A stretch of DNA of 64,000 bases from the NCBI GenBank assembly GCA_963762575.1, contig CAVXLL010000016.1:248001-312000 (forward strand), in the 5' to 3' direction. Below the pieces are notes generated by a model, which had not been told where the DNA came from, searched no databases, and saw nothing but the letters and a program-made list of their open reading frames with translations. Numbering within the stretch: position 1 is the stretch's first letter; each line of letters begins with the position of its first letter. Shown here in pieces: positions 25,756 to 34,503 of this stretch. The stretch comes from AP-15 sp963762575 (GTDB lineage: Bacteria; Pseudomonadota; Alphaproteobacteria; ATCC43930; CGMCC-115725). The position numbers were made by a program, and so were the translations under genes.

Positions 25756-26451
25756 TTAGGCTGCCAATTCGATCCCGAATGTTTCGGAGAATCCGCGTTT
25801 GCCCTTCGCTGTCACGAGCAGCGCGCGCGTACCGCGCATGCGGGCGACCCAGTGGAGATCGAAGCAGCGCGCCGCAAGAGCCGCTCCGAGCGCGCCTGCG
25901 AGATGCGTGCGACGCTCGCTCCAATCGAGGCAGGGCCGGCAGAAGGGACGGCGAGACGGGCTCTTTTCGCGGAGGTCGACGCCGAAGTCCAACAAGAACG
26001 CTTCGCCTTCAGGCGTGACGATGCCGCCGTCTTCTGACATCGCAACATGGTCCCGCGCGACGAACGCGTCGGCCAAACCCACGCCGAGCCGCCCGGCGAG
26101 ATGATCGTAGCAGGTGCGCGCATTGCGCAGCGCGTCGCCGCCGCGCCACCGCGGCTGGTAGCGGGGCGGCCCGTCTGCGGCGACCGCCATGATGCTTTCG
26201 AGCATCCGGCCGATCATCGGTGAGGCGAGCCGGTAATAGGCGTGCCGGCCCTGCTTTGCCAGGGTGAGAAGCCGGCCTTCCGCCAGCCGGGCCAAATGTC
26301 CGCTCGCAGTCTGCGGCGCGACGCCGCCGGCATAGGCGAGCTCGGTGGCGGTCAGGGCGCGGCCGTCAAGCAATGCCGTCAGCATGTTGGCACGAGCGGG
26401 ATTGCCGACGAGCGCGGCGACTTCGGCGAGCGATGGCTGAATTGCGTCCAT
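25756..26451 (-). CDS. ArsR-family winged-helix regulator
   Basis: A 231-residue regulator. VGNPARANMLTALLDGRALT and ELAYAGGVAPQTASGHLARL form the ArsR winged helix-turn-helix (residues 15-60), and GRLLTLAKQGRHAYYRLA is the wing. The long C-terminal region has cysteines (RPFCRPCLDWSERRTHLAGA) typical of the larger ArsR-type regulators, possibly for effector or metal binding. It is divergent from the ABM-domain gene with 116 bases between, so it probably controls that promoter and its own. Confidence 0.85.
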   Translation of the reverse strand: MDAIQPSLAEVAALVGNPARANMLTALLDGRALTATELAYAGGVAPQTASGHLARLAEGRLLTLAKQGRHAYYRLASPMIGRMLESIMAVAADGPPRYQPRWRGGDALRNARTCYDHLAGRLGVGLADAFVARDHVAMSEDGGIVTPEGEAFLLDFGVDLREKSPSRRPFCRPCLDWSERRTHLAGALGAALAARCFDLHWVARMRGTRALLVTAKGKRGFSETFGIELAA

Positions 26452-26567
26452 GGCGGCAAATTAAGCCTGCGCCGCCGCGATGTCATCCCGCGATACTACG
26501 GAATTGGCCGCATTGATCGCGTCGGACCGCCCGCCAAGTGAACGATACATAGTCACGAGGAGCAGAG

Positions 26568-27227
26568 ATGATGTTCGCAGTGATTTTCGAAGTGAACCCC
26601 AGGCCGGAACAGTGGGACGCTTATCTCGGCTACGCCCGACTGCTGCGGCCCGAACTGGAAGAGATCGACGGGTTTATCGACAACGAGCGCTTCTCCAACC
26701 TGCGCCGGGAGGGTTGGATGCTGTCGCTTTCGATATGGCGGGACGAGAAGGCGGTGATCCGCTGGCGCACCTGCGCCCGTCATCACGAAGTTCAGCAAAA
26801 GGGCCGGACCGACATCTTCGGCGATTATCATCTTCGGGTCGGCGAGATCATCGCCGATAACCGGTTGCCTGCCGGTCAGGTGCTTCGCGAGCAGCGGTTT
26901 GACGAGACGGCGGCTGCGGCCAAGCTGATCGCGTTGTCCGAAGCCGCTCCGGAAGGCCTGCCGGACAAACCCGATGCCGGCAACATTGCCGCCCGGCTCG
27001 GAGTGCTCGACACAGCCCATCCCGCACTTGTCGACTGGGATGTTTTCGAAAGCATCGTCCAGCCCGGGAAATTCATTCTCCTTACGTCATGGCGAGATGC
27101 GGCGGCTGGTGACCCGCAAGGGGGCCCTGATATCCGCCACCGCCGCGTTCGGGTGATCCGTGATTACGGGATGTTCGACCGTGCGGAAGCCCCTCAATAT
27201 TACCCGCCGGTGCCGAGGGTCGTCTAA
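26568..27227 (+). CDS. Two-domain antibiotic biosynthesis monooxygenase (ABM) fold protein
   Basis: A 219-residue protein of two ferredoxin-like ABM halves. The first opens MFAVIFEVNPRPEQWDAYL and includes GFIDNERFSNLRREGWMLSL and WRDEKAVIRWRTCARHHEVQ, the canonical small-monooxygenase pattern; the second half ends with WDVFESIVQPGKFILLTSW. Such proteins act as cofactor-free monooxygenases or haem-degrading enzymes. The position opposite an ArsR regulator and next to an LLM enzyme suggests an inducible oxidation step. AGGAG precedes the ATG. Confidence 0.75.
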   Translation: MMFAVIFEVNPRPEQWDAYLGYARLLRPELEEIDGFIDNERFSNLRREGWMLSLSIWRDEKAVIRWRTCARHHEVQQKGRTDIFGDYHLRVGEIIADNRLPAGQVLREQRFDETAAAAKLIALSEAAPEGLPDKPDAGNIAARLGVLDTAHPALVDWDVFESIVQPGKFILLTSWRDAAAGDPQGGPDIRHRRVRVIRDYGMFDRAEAPQYYPPVPRVV

Positions 27228-27277
27228 GAGCCCGTTTGCTGCTACCCTCGGTAATTCCGTCGGTAGAGGAGGGCACG

Positions 27278-28240
27278 ATGCCGAGGAACGTCGCGATCGG
27301 GCTCGGCCTGATGGAGTTTCCGTTCTCCGGCGTCGGCGGGTTTTGGCGCTGGGTCGATCTGTGCGAGGCGGGCGGCATCGACTCGCTGTGGCAGACCGAC
27401 CGCATGATCAGCCGCGAGCCGATCCTCGAATGCATGTCGGTCATGGCGGCGCTCGCCGGGCGGACCCGGCGCCTCAAATTCGGCGTCAACGTGCTCTCGC
27501 TGGCGTTCCGCGATCCGGTGTTGCTGGCCAAGCAATGCGCGACGATCGACGTATTGTCCGAAGGGCGCCTCTTGCCCGCCTTTGGCATCGGCAGCCCGCT
27601 TGCACCGGAATGGCGCACCCTCAACCTCGACACCAAGACGCGCGGCCGCAAGACCGACGAAGGGTTGGAGATCATCGGCCGCCTGTGGCGCGAGGAAACG
27701 GTCGATTTCGAGGGTGTCCACTACCACCTTTCCGGCGCCTCGATCTCGCCAAAGCCGGTGCAGCCGGATCTGCCGATGTGGATCGGCGGTTCGTCCGAGG
27801 CGGCGATCCGGCGCACCGCGCGCTTCGGCACCGGCTGGCAGGCCGGCGGCGAAACGCCCGAAGATATTGGCGCCGTCGTCACCGCGATCCGCGCGGCTGC
27901 CATCGCCGAAGGCCGGCCGATCGACGACGACCATTACGGCGCCGGTATCGCGTTCCGCTTTGGCCGGCCCGATGATCCGGCTCTCGAACGGCTGTTCGAC
28001 GCCTATCGCAGACGCACCGGCCGCGACCCCCAAAAGCATTTCGCGATTGGCGATGCCGAAGCGATCGTCGAGCGCGTCGCCGCTTATGTCGAAGGCGGGA
28101 TCTCGAAATTTATCCTGCGCCCGGCCGCCCGCGGCGACGAAGAGATGCTGTCCCAGACCCGCCGGCTGATCGAGGAGGTGTTGCCGCTCGTCGCCGCGCG
28201 CTGGCCCAAACCTGCGAAGCGCCGCGCCGCTGCGGAGTAA
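27278..28240 (+). CDS. LLM-class flavin-dependent oxidoreductase
   Basis: A 320-residue luciferase-like oxidoreductase. GLGLMEFPFSGVGGFWRWVD and GGIDSLWQTDRMISREPILE open the barrel, and RLKFGVNVLSLAFRDPVLLA with GRLLPAFGIGSPLAPEW is the conserved middle. MWIGGSSEAAIRRTARFGTG is the second flavin-binding segment. The start at 27278 follows AGAGGAGGG. It shares direction with the ABM gene (50-base gap) and may be co-regulated by the ArsR protein. The electron donor (FMNH2 or F420H2) is not known. Confidence 0.87.
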   Translation: MPRNVAIGLGLMEFPFSGVGGFWRWVDLCEAGGIDSLWQTDRMISREPILECMSVMAALAGRTRRLKFGVNVLSLAFRDPVLLAKQCATIDVLSEGRLLPAFGIGSPLAPEWRTLNLDTKTRGRKTDEGLEIIGRLWREETVDFEGVHYHLSGASISPKPVQPDLPMWIGGSSEAAIRRTARFGTGWQAGGETPEDIGAVVTAIRAAAIAEGRPIDDDHYGAGIAFRFGRPDDPALERLFDAYRRRTGRDPQKHFAIGDAEAIVERVAAYVEGGISKFILRPAARGDEEMLSQTRRLIEEVLPLVAARWPKPAKRRAAAE

Positions 28241-28259
28241 GGGCAGGCGGCGGCCTCCC

Positions 28260-29444
28260 CTATCGCACGACACCACGGCCGCGCAGCTCCGCGATCTCTG
28301 CGGCCGAATAGCCGTGCCCGGCGAGGATCTCGTCGCTGTGCTGGCCAAAGGTCGGCGACGGGGAAGGCGGGGGCCCCGGCGCGTCGGCGAAGTTGATCGG
28401 CTTTGTCATTGTGCGATAGCGGCCGACCACCGGATGGTCGAGCGTGGCGACCAGATCTTCGGCAAGCACCTGGGGATGATCGAACATGTCCTCGATCGGG
28501 CGCACCGCTGCGCAGGGCACGCGCTCGCCGAAGATTTCCTCCCATTCCACAGCGCTGCGCTCGGCGAGCGCAGCGCGCAGCTCCGGCATAAGCTCCGCGG
28601 CATGCGCGGCGCGGCTGCGCATCGTCGCGCAACGCGGGTCGCGCGCCAGGTCCGGCCGGCCGACCAGCTCGCACAGCGCGGCAAAGAAATGGTTCGAATG
28701 AACCGAGATATACAGAAACCCGCTCTTCGTGGGATGGATCCCGGTCAGCCCGCCGGCGCCGGAATCGCGAGCGACCTCGCGGCCCTCGCTCTCGGCCCAG
28801 ACAAAACGCCCGGCCTGGATCGTCAATGCGCTGCGCAGTAACGAGAGGCTCAAATATTGCCCGATGCCGCTGCGCTCGCGCTTGAACAGCGCGGCAGCGA
28901 CGCCGTAGGCGAGGAGCGCCGAGGTGAAATAATCGAGGACCGAGCCCAGCACCACCTGCGGCTTGTCGGCCCCGCCGCCCTGAAAGACCGCCATCCCGCT
29001 GAGGCACTGGAGGACCTGGTCGAAGCCGCCCTTCTCGCTCAACGGCCCGCCGTCGCCGTAGCCGGTCAGCCCGCAATAGACGAGCCGCGGGTTGATCGCC
29101 TTGAGCCGCGGGTAGTCGATGCCGAGCCGGGCCGGCACCGACGGCCGGAAATTCTCGACCAGAACGTCGGCGGTCTCGACCATCCTGTGGAGGACCGCCA
29201 GCCCTTCCGGCTGTTTCAGATCGAGCGCGAGCGCGCGCTTGCCGCGGTTGGTGCCGAGAAAGAAGCGGCTCTCGCCTGGAAGGCTCGACGGAAACTGGCG
29301 CAGCATGTCGCCTTGCGGCGATTCGATCTTGATCACCGTGGCGCCGAGATCCGCAAGCAGCGTGCAGCCATAGGGGCCGGCGAGATAGCTGCACAAATCG
29401 AGGACAGTAACCCCGTCGAGCGGACCGGCCCCAGCTTTTGTCAT
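28260..29444 (-). CDS. Class III (CaiB/BaiF family) CoA transferase, copy 2
   Basis: A 394-residue CoA transferase: GPLDGVTVLDLCSYLAGPYG, LADLGATVIKIESPQGDMLR, NRGKRALALDLKQPEGL and RPSVPARLGIDYPRLKAINP run in family order. The catalytic aspartate is expected in GGFDQVLQCLSGMA. It is a distant paralogue of the copy at 22492, not a recent duplicate. Its start overlaps the stop of the CitE-like lyase gene by four bases, which fits a two-step pathway in which an acid is activated to its CoA ester and then cleaved. Confidence 0.9.
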   Translation of the reverse strand: MTKAGAGPLDGVTVLDLCSYLAGPYGCTLLADLGATVIKIESPQGDMLRQFPSSLPGESRFFLGTNRGKRALALDLKQPEGLAVLHRMVETADVLVENFRPSVPARLGIDYPRLKAINPRLVYCGLTGYGDGGPLSEKGGFDQVLQCLSGMAVFQGGGADKPQVVLGSVLDYFTSALLAYGVAAALFKRERSGIGQYLSLSLLRSALTIQAGRFVWAESEGREVARDSGAGGLTGIHPTKSGFLYISVHSNHFFAALCELVGRPDLARDPRCATMRSRAAHAAELMPELRAALAERSAVEWEEIFGERVPCAAVRPIEDMFDHPQVLAEDLVATLDHPVVGRYRTMTKPINFADAPGPPPSPSPTFGQHSDEILAGHGYSAAEIAELRGRGVVR

Positions 29445-30322
29445 CCCGGCCGCTCCCGCGCGCGGATCGCTTCGATCTTCTCCAAAACCCGCTGCGCGCG
29501 GTAGAGGATCGGGTAATCGATGAATTTGCCATCGAGCTGGATTGCCGCGCTGCCCTCGGCCTCGGCCTGCGTGAAGGCCGCGACGACCCGCTCTGCGAAG
29601 GCGACCTCAGCCTCGCTCGGGGTGAAGACGCGGTTGACGACCGCGATTTGGTTTGGGTGGATGCACATCTTGCCTTGGAAGCCGAACCCGAAAGCCGTGC
29701 GGGCCGATGCTTCGAGCCCTTCCTCATCCGCCAGATCCACCCACACTGTGTCGAACGGCGCCTCGATGCCGGCCGCGCGGGACGCGGTGACGATCTTGGC
29801 GCGGGCATAGGCCAGCTCCGCCTCGCCGCGGCTCCACGCCATTTTCACATCGAGCGTGAAATCGCCGGCGCCAAAAGCGATGCGCTTGACCCGGGTGCCG
29901 GCCGCGAGGGTCGCGTCGATTTGGTTGAGGCCGCGCGCAGTCTCGATGATCGCGACGAGGTCGATCGCGCGCGGCATCAGCCCTTGCTCGCGCTCGAGCT
30001 GGGCGAGAAGCCAGTCGGCCGTTGCGAGCCCGGCGGCGCTTTCGACCTTCGGCAGAATGATGCCGTCGAGCCCCGGGCGGACGACCCCCGCCAGGTCGCC
30101 GTAACAAAACTCGGTATCGACCGCATTGACGCGGACATAGAGCAGCGCCCGCCGCGGGCGCACCAGTGCCGCGATCACCGCATCGCGCGCCGTCCTCTTC
30201 TCGGCGGTCGCGACCGCATCCTCGAGATCGAGGATCACCGCGTCGGCGTCGAGCGACAGTGCCTTCTCGACCCGCCGCGCATAGTTCCCCGGCGCAAACA
30301 GAAAACTCCGCAACGGCTGCAT
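29441..30322 (-). CDS. HpcH/HpaI-family CoA ester lyase (CitE-like)
   Basis: A 293-residue protein starting MQPLRSFLFAPGNYARRVEK. DADAVILDLEDAVATAEKRT (about 27-46) holds the acidic metal-binding motif, LYVRVNAVDTEF the arginine motif, and GIILPKVESAAG and FGFQGKMCIHPNQIAVVN complete the CitE-like barrel. Such lyases cleave citramalyl-, malyl- or similar CoA esters to acetyl-CoA plus a ketoacid or aldehyde. Translationally coupled to the downstream CoA transferase. Confidence 0.88.
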   Translation of the reverse strand: MQPLRSFLFAPGNYARRVEKALSLDADAVILDLEDAVATAEKRTARDAVIAALVRPRRALLYVRVNAVDTEFCYGDLAGVVRPGLDGIILPKVESAAGLATADWLLAQLEREQGLMPRAIDLVAIIETARGLNQIDATLAAGTRVKRIAFGAGDFTLDVKMAWSRGEAELAYARAKIVTASRAAGIEAPFDTVWVDLADEEGLEASARTAFGFGFQGKMCIHPNQIAVVNRVFTPSEAEVAFAERVVAAFTQAEAEGSAAIQLDGKFIDYPILYRAQRVLEKIEAIRARERPG

Positions 30323-30588
30323 GGCTGTCTCCCTAGGGCGATCGGCGCCGCATGCCGTCATCGCCTCATCATAGCGGCGATCAATCGAGGCATCGAGCAT
30401 CGCCGAGCCAGCGACAAATGCCGAAAGTATGTATCGGTCTCACCGAATTTGGCCGCGCAACAGGTCGACAGCCCGAGTGACTGACTCGGTTCGTGGAATT
30501 ACCCGGGCGGCCAGGAGCATGCAGGACGAGCGCTCCGGAACAGTGCGCCCTCGGCCGCTTCTGGCTGTTTTTTGCAGCGAAACGTCAG
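30323..30588. other. Intergenic, no gene seen
   Basis: The 266 bases between the CitE-like gene start and the end of the small gene at 30589 hold no coding sequence I can support. They include the promoter region of the lyase operon, but no clear -35/-10 pair was identified. Confidence 0.4.
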
Positions 30589-30815
30589 TCAAACCAATAA
30601 TTGCAAAAATAGAAATACGAGGATCTCTAGCGCCCTGTGATCCCTATGCTCCGAATCCTGGTAGAGCGCCGGGGCCGGCCCTTCCAAAACGAACGTTGTC
30701 ACCTGTTCCACCTGTTTTATCAGGTCCAGATCAGGCTCGGTTCTCCCAATAGGTTGAAGAACCGTGGGCGGGGCCCGACGACACCGATAATAGCGAGATA
30801 ATCGGCCATGCTCAT
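30589..30815 (-). pseudogene. Small hypothetical protein with one apparent frameshift
   Basis: ATG at 30815 has GGGAG 7 nt upstream and begins MSMADYLAIIGVVG. The frame then stops early, but restoring one G in the GGGCCCC run at about 30770-30777 joins it to PTVLQPIGRTEPDLDLIKQV, then VTTFVLEGPAPALYQ and ILVFLFLQLLV, ending at 30589. The joined product is about 75 residues. A good promoter lies upstream, supporting a real gene. Family unknown. Confidence 0.4.
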
Positions 30816-30846
30816 GCGATAACTCCCGAATCATTGGCAACCGCCG

Positions 30847-30875
30847 ATGGTAGCATATGTTTGCTAGAAAGTCAA
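30847..30875 (-). promoter_or_regulatory. Promoter with overlapping inverted repeat
   Basis: On the minus strand TTGACT and TACCAT are spaced by 17 bases and face the small gene starting at 30815. The inverted repeat TAGCA-N6-TGCTA (30851-30866) fills the spacer and the upstream edge of the -10, where a repressor could block RNA polymerase. The sequence is locally AT-rich. Prediction from sequence only. Confidence 0.5.
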
Positions 30876-31161
30876 TAAACATTAATGTGATTAAGGCGAC
30901 ACAAACGAGGGACGAGTTGTCTGTCGAGAGGATCGGCGCGCCCGTGGTCGAGGGCAGCATGACGGGAACAGCGACTTATAGTCGGTCGGCTCAAAGTCAT
31001 CCTTCTGCCAATCAGTAGCGAGTGTCGAATTTACCCGTATTCGCGGTAATGATCGTTAGGCGCATTCAACATCGCGGAAGGCAGTAATGATTACCACGCC
31101 GAGAAAATTTCTTTGTGACCGGCGAAAATTTACCATAATGTCCGATTATGCGGCTTCGCAG
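30876..31161. other. AT-rich intergenic region left of the insertion sequence
   Basis: No gene is supported. The stretch contains two TAATGAT copies and a near-palindrome GTAATGATTAC (about 31085-31095) and is lower in GC than its surroundings. It is the left flank of the ISNCY element. Confidence 0.35.
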
Positions 31162-31208
31162 TGTAAGCGCAATATAGAGATGACACCCCTCTGCAAAGTA
31201 GAGGTGAC
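31162..31208 (+). repeat. Left terminal inverted repeat of the ISNCY element
   Basis: Starts TGTAAGCGCAATATAGAG and ends with AAAGTAGAGGTGAC. It contains two inward-facing copies of an AGAG-[AG]TGAC core that match the two copies at the right end, consistent with multiple transposase-binding sites. Confidence 0.65.
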
Positions 31209-31243
31209 ACATCCCCGGGTTCTGGGGTCCCGGGAGGTGCGCC

Positions 31244-32637
31244 GTGGCGGTGTTGTCGATGAGCAAGCAGGAGTTCAGCCGTCTTGACGTGCTGTTGCGG
31301 GTTCAGTCGGGTCGCCTGCGTGTCAGTGACGCCTGTGTGCTGATCGGCCTACAGCGGCGTCAGGTGTTTCGTCTGCTGCGCGGCCTCAAGCAGGACGGCG
31401 CCGCGAGCCTGCTTTCCAAGCGCCGCGGCCAACCCAGCAACCACCGGCTACCCACTGAGGTTCGCACTCTCGCGTTGTCGATCGTGCGGGAGCGGTATGG
31501 CGACTTTGGCCCGAGCTTGGCGGCGGAGAAGCTGGCAGAGCATCACGGCTGTTCGGTTTCGCGCGAGACCTTGCGCGGTTGGATGATCGCCGAAGGGCTA
31601 TGGCCGGACCGTCGGCATCGTCTGCCCTCGCCGCATCAGCCGCGCCGGCGGCGCGATTGCCTGGGCGACCTGGTACAGATCGACGGCTCAGAGCACGCCT
31701 GGTTTGAGGATCGCGGCCCGCCGTGCACGCTGCTGGCTTTTGTGGATGATGCGACGAGCCGGTTGATGGAGCTGCGGTTCGTCACCTCGGAATCGGCGTT
31801 TGATTACTTCCGGACGACCCGCGCCTATCTGGAGGCGCATGGCAAACCGGTGGCGTTCTACAGTGACAAGCACGGCATCTTCCGGGTGAACCGCAAGGAG
31901 GCTGTCGGCGGCGACGGGGTGACCCAGTTCGGTCGCGCGCTGTTGGCGCTGAACATCGACATCATCTGTGCCAACAGCCCGCAGGCGAAGGGACGCATCG
32001 AACGCGCGTTTGGTACATTGCAGGACCGGATGGTTAAGAGCCTGCCCCCGCGAAGGCGGGGGAGCTGCGGCTGGCGGGGGTATCGTCGATTGCCGCGGCG
32101 AACACATGGCTGCCCGGGTTCATCGCCGCCTACAACAGGCGCTTCGGCCGTGATCCGGCGAACGCCAAAGATCTGCATCGACCGCTGGCGCAAGCCGATG
32201 ATCTGGACGAGATCCTGGCTTGGCGGGAGGAGCGCACAGTGACGCGCAACCTGACCCTGCACTATGACCGGATGATGCTGTTGCTGGACCCGACGTCGCT
32301 GGCCCGTGGCTTGGTGCGCAAGAAGGTCGAGGTGGTGAACTACCCGGACGGGCGGTTTGCGGTTCAGTTCAACGGAGCAACGCTCGGTTTCAAGGTGTTC
32401 GACAAGATCCAGACAGTGCAGCCCGGCGCGATCGTCGACAACAAGCGGCTGTCGGCCGTGTTGGAGCAAGTGAAGGCGCAGCAGGCCGCTTATCCAGCGC
32501 GTCAGCAGCGCGGGCACATCGCGCGGCAGCGGCCGCCGAACAACCTCGAGGCGCCAGGTCTGCCGTCGAAGGGGCGCGCACCACGCCACAGTGCGGCCGC
32601 GGCGGCGCCTGAGGCAGCGATCCGGATCGAGGGCTGA
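31244..32637 (+). pseudogene. ISNCY family transposase, disrupted
   Basis: GTG start at 31244 follows GGGAGG. The N-terminal half has helix-turn-helix regions (RVSDACVLIGLQRRQVFRLL) and the start of the DDE catalytic domain (GDLVQIDGSEHAWFEDRGPP, FVDDATSRLMELRFVTSE, NSPQAKGRIERAFGTLQDRM). After DRMVK the frame is broken by a 23-nt palindromic insert at 32039-32061. The rest continues in another frame with ELRLAGVSSIAAANTWLPGF, ILAWREERTVTRNLTLHYD and a C-terminal domain to 32637. Complete length would be about 455 residues. Inactive unless the frame is bypassed. Confidence 0.85.
32039..32061. repeat. 23-nt palindromic insert inside the transposase gene
   Basis: Between the codons for DRMVK and ELRLAG lie 23 extra bases. 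Their core CCCCCGC-GAAG-GCGGGGG forms a seven-pair GC hairpin (32045-32062) with a four-base loop. CCCCGCGAAGGCGGGG-type hairpins are familiar as dispersed repeats in alphaproteobacterial genomes. Removing the 23 bases restores the transposase frame exactly. Confidence 0.7.
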
Positions 32638-33009
32638 TCGTCGCCGCGCCTTCTGTTGTATTCCGTTTAGCGGCGGTGCCACCCGCCAAACCAGCCACTT
32701 TCGCGCCGCGGCCAGGTGGGTTTTCCAGGTATCGGGAGATCTACCCCGATGGCTTGCCGAAGATGGTGGCTCGGCAACCGCCGAGTGGCCGGAGCCGGCC
32801 AGTTCCGATCGGCTCCCGATCCATCGGAGTGAGTCTCCAACCGGCTATTCCTCGGCGGGTTGCTCCCCAGCAGAGCCCGCTTCCGCTTCACCAGTCGCCG
32901 ACAATAATACCTCAAATCCCGGTCCGGCGAGGCAATCAAATTGCGCGGCTCAACCTCACTGCAGGGATACAGTCCAGGTCACCCTCCTCGCGCCCGTCAC
33001 CCACGGGGT
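32638..33009. other. Non-coding right part of the insertion sequence
   Basis: No gene is supported between the transposase stop and the right inverted repeat. Short frames here lack ribosome sites. The stretch may be leftover from a second insertion or a captured fragment, since IS1202-type elements usually end close to the transposase stop. Confidence 0.35.
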
Positions 33010-33057
33010 GTCATCTCTACTTTGCGCGCAGGGTGACATTTCTATCTTGCGCCGACA
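33010..33057 (-). repeat. Right terminal inverted repeat of the ISNCY element
   Basis: Contains GTCATCTCTACTTTGCGC and ends TTGCGCCGACA. Read inward it matches the left end, including the inner AGAGATGAC core. Confidence 0.65.
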
Positions 33058-33363
33058 TTGACCTTCAGGGAAAATCAGCAATATGCGGGGGGCATCGGTT
33101 AGCGCCCCCAATGCTTCCGGTAATCCCGACTATGCAGTCGCACGCGTAAATGACTATGGTATGCCTAGGGCCATCGAATGGGGCACATCAGAAGAGGGGT
33201 TTAGGGCCCGCGTGCCGGGCGGCCGCGCGGCTTTGGACGGTCAGGGATCGCGCCCCGCGAGGTATTTGTCGGACGTGTTGCGCGTCAGAGTTCGGATGAG
33301 CTGCCCGTGGGCGGAAAGCGCCGGCCCCTTTCCGCCTTGCGGGGTTTTAACTTCGACGAGTGC
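33058..33363. other. Intergenic region with hairpins
   Basis: No gene is supported. Two hairpins are visible: GGGGGC/GCCCCC near 33090-33111 and a perfect nine-pair stem GGCGGAAAG/CTTTCCGCC at 33310-33336, the latter followed on the plus strand by GCGGGGTTTT. The second could stop transcripts from either side, downstream of the minus-strand amidohydrolase gene. Confidence 0.4.
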
Positions 33364-34476
33364 TCAGGCGTCGAACCCGTAGAGCCTGGCGGCGTTGGCG
33401 CGGGTGATCTTGAAGCGGTCTTCGGGGCTGGCGTCCTTGAAGTCGCGCGCCACGACGTCCTGCGAATGCGGCCAGGTCGACGCTTGGTGCGGGTAGTCCG
33501 AAGACCACATCAGCTTGTCGACGCCGATGAAATGCCGGTTGGCGACGCCCACAAAATCATCGATATAGGTGGCCCACATCTGGCGTTGGAAATAGTCGCT
33601 CGGCTTCAGCTTGTTCGTAAAGCCGGCAGAGACGCGCTGGCGCTCGAAGGCACGGTCCATGCGCTGTAAATAATATGGCAGCCAGCCGATATTGTTCTCG
33701 GCCGAGACGATCTGCAGTTGCGGGAAGCGGTCGAGCACGCCCGAGAAGATCAGCACGCTGAACGACTTCTCGACCTCGTGCGACAGCACGGTCGAGCGCA
33801 TGTAGCGCTCACCCCAATTGTACTGGCTCTCCACTCCCATGCCGGTGATCGCATGCAGGCTGACCGGCATCTTGAGTTCCTGCGCCGCCGCCCAGAACGG
33901 GTCGTAGATGTCCGAGCTGTAAGGCTGCCCCTCCGGCGGCGAGCACCAGATCATCGCCCCCTTGAGGCCCATCTTGGCGCAGCGTTCGAGCTCGCGCGCC
34001 CCGGCCATAGGGTCGTAAAGCGAGATCATCGGCAGCCCGGCCATGTGCTTCGGGTCGTAGCTGACGAATTCGGCGAGCCAATCGTTGTAGACGCGGAAGC
34101 AGTCGGCCTGCAGCCCGGGATCCTTGAGCCAAAAGATGCGGAAGCCGAGAGTCGTGTAGAGCACGTCCGCCTCGACCCCGTCGAGTTCATTGTCCTTCAT
34201 CCTGGCGGCTGGGTCCCAGCCGCCAGGCCGGGCATCGGCATAGGTCGCCTTGGTCAGGAACTCCTTCAGTTCCTCGGGGCTCTTGCCGGCGCCGAGGCCG
34301 ATGCCGATCGGGTGCGGCGCGTAGCCCTCGTAATGGAAATAGGCGCCCTCCTTGCCGGGCGGGTTGACCATCAGCTGCGGCGCCCGCTCGCGATATTGCT
34401 TATCGACGCGGGTCGCCCACAGATCGGGCGGTTCGCTGACGTGAGAATCCGCAGAAATCAGCTTGTACTCCGGCAT
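33364..34476 (-). CDS. Amidohydrolase family 2 protein
   Basis: A 370-residue TIM-barrel metal hydrolase or decarboxylase. It starts KLISADSHVSEPPDLWATR (D-x-H motif near residues 10-12), has PVSLHAITGMGVESQYNWG (histidine near 214) and MWSSDYPHQASTWPHSQ (aspartate near 331) and ends with ITRANAARLYGFDA, as in the amidohydrolase_2 family that includes ACMS- and gamma-resorcylate-type decarboxylases. Substrate unknown. It lies 27 bases downstream of gltA on the same strand. Confidence 0.87.
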   Translation of the reverse strand: MPEYKLISADSHVSEPPDLWATRVDKQYRERAPQLMVNPPGKEGAYFHYEGYAPHPIGIGLGAGKSPEELKEFLTKATYADARPGGWDPAARMKDNELDGVEADVLYTTLGFRIFWLKDPGLQADCFRVYNDWLAEFVSYDPKHMAGLPMISLYDPMAGARELERCAKMGLKGAMIWCSPPEGQPYSSDIYDPFWAAAQELKMPVSLHAITGMGVESQYNWGERYMRSTVLSHEVEKSFSVLIFSGVLDRFPQLQIVSAENNIGWLPYYLQRMDRAFERQRVSAGFTNKLKPSDYFQRQMWATYIDDFVGVANRHFIGVDKLMWSSDYPHQASTWPHSQDVVARDFKDASPEDRFKITRANAARLYGFDA

Positions 34477-34503
34477 GTAGACCTCCTCCCCGAAACCTGT
34501 TTG

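Larger units (their letters stand above)
31162..33057 (+). mobile_element. ISNCY family (IS1202-type) insertion sequence
   Basis: A 1.9-kb element bounded by related inverted ends. The left end starts TGTAAGCGCAATATAGAGAT and the right end, read inward, starts TGTCGGCGCAAGATAGAAAT; each end carries a second inner copy of the motif (AAAGTAGAGGTGAC and AAAGTAGAGATGAC). It encodes one transposase that is now frame-broken. About 420 bases lie between the transposase stop and the right end, more than usual. No clear target-site duplication was found, so the insertion may be old or the ends rearranged. Confidence 0.75.

Noticed and set aside
31244..32637. Programmed ribosomal frameshift in the transposase
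   Set aside because: The break is caused by a 23-nt palindromic insert, not by a slippery sequence, and removing it restores conserved protein.
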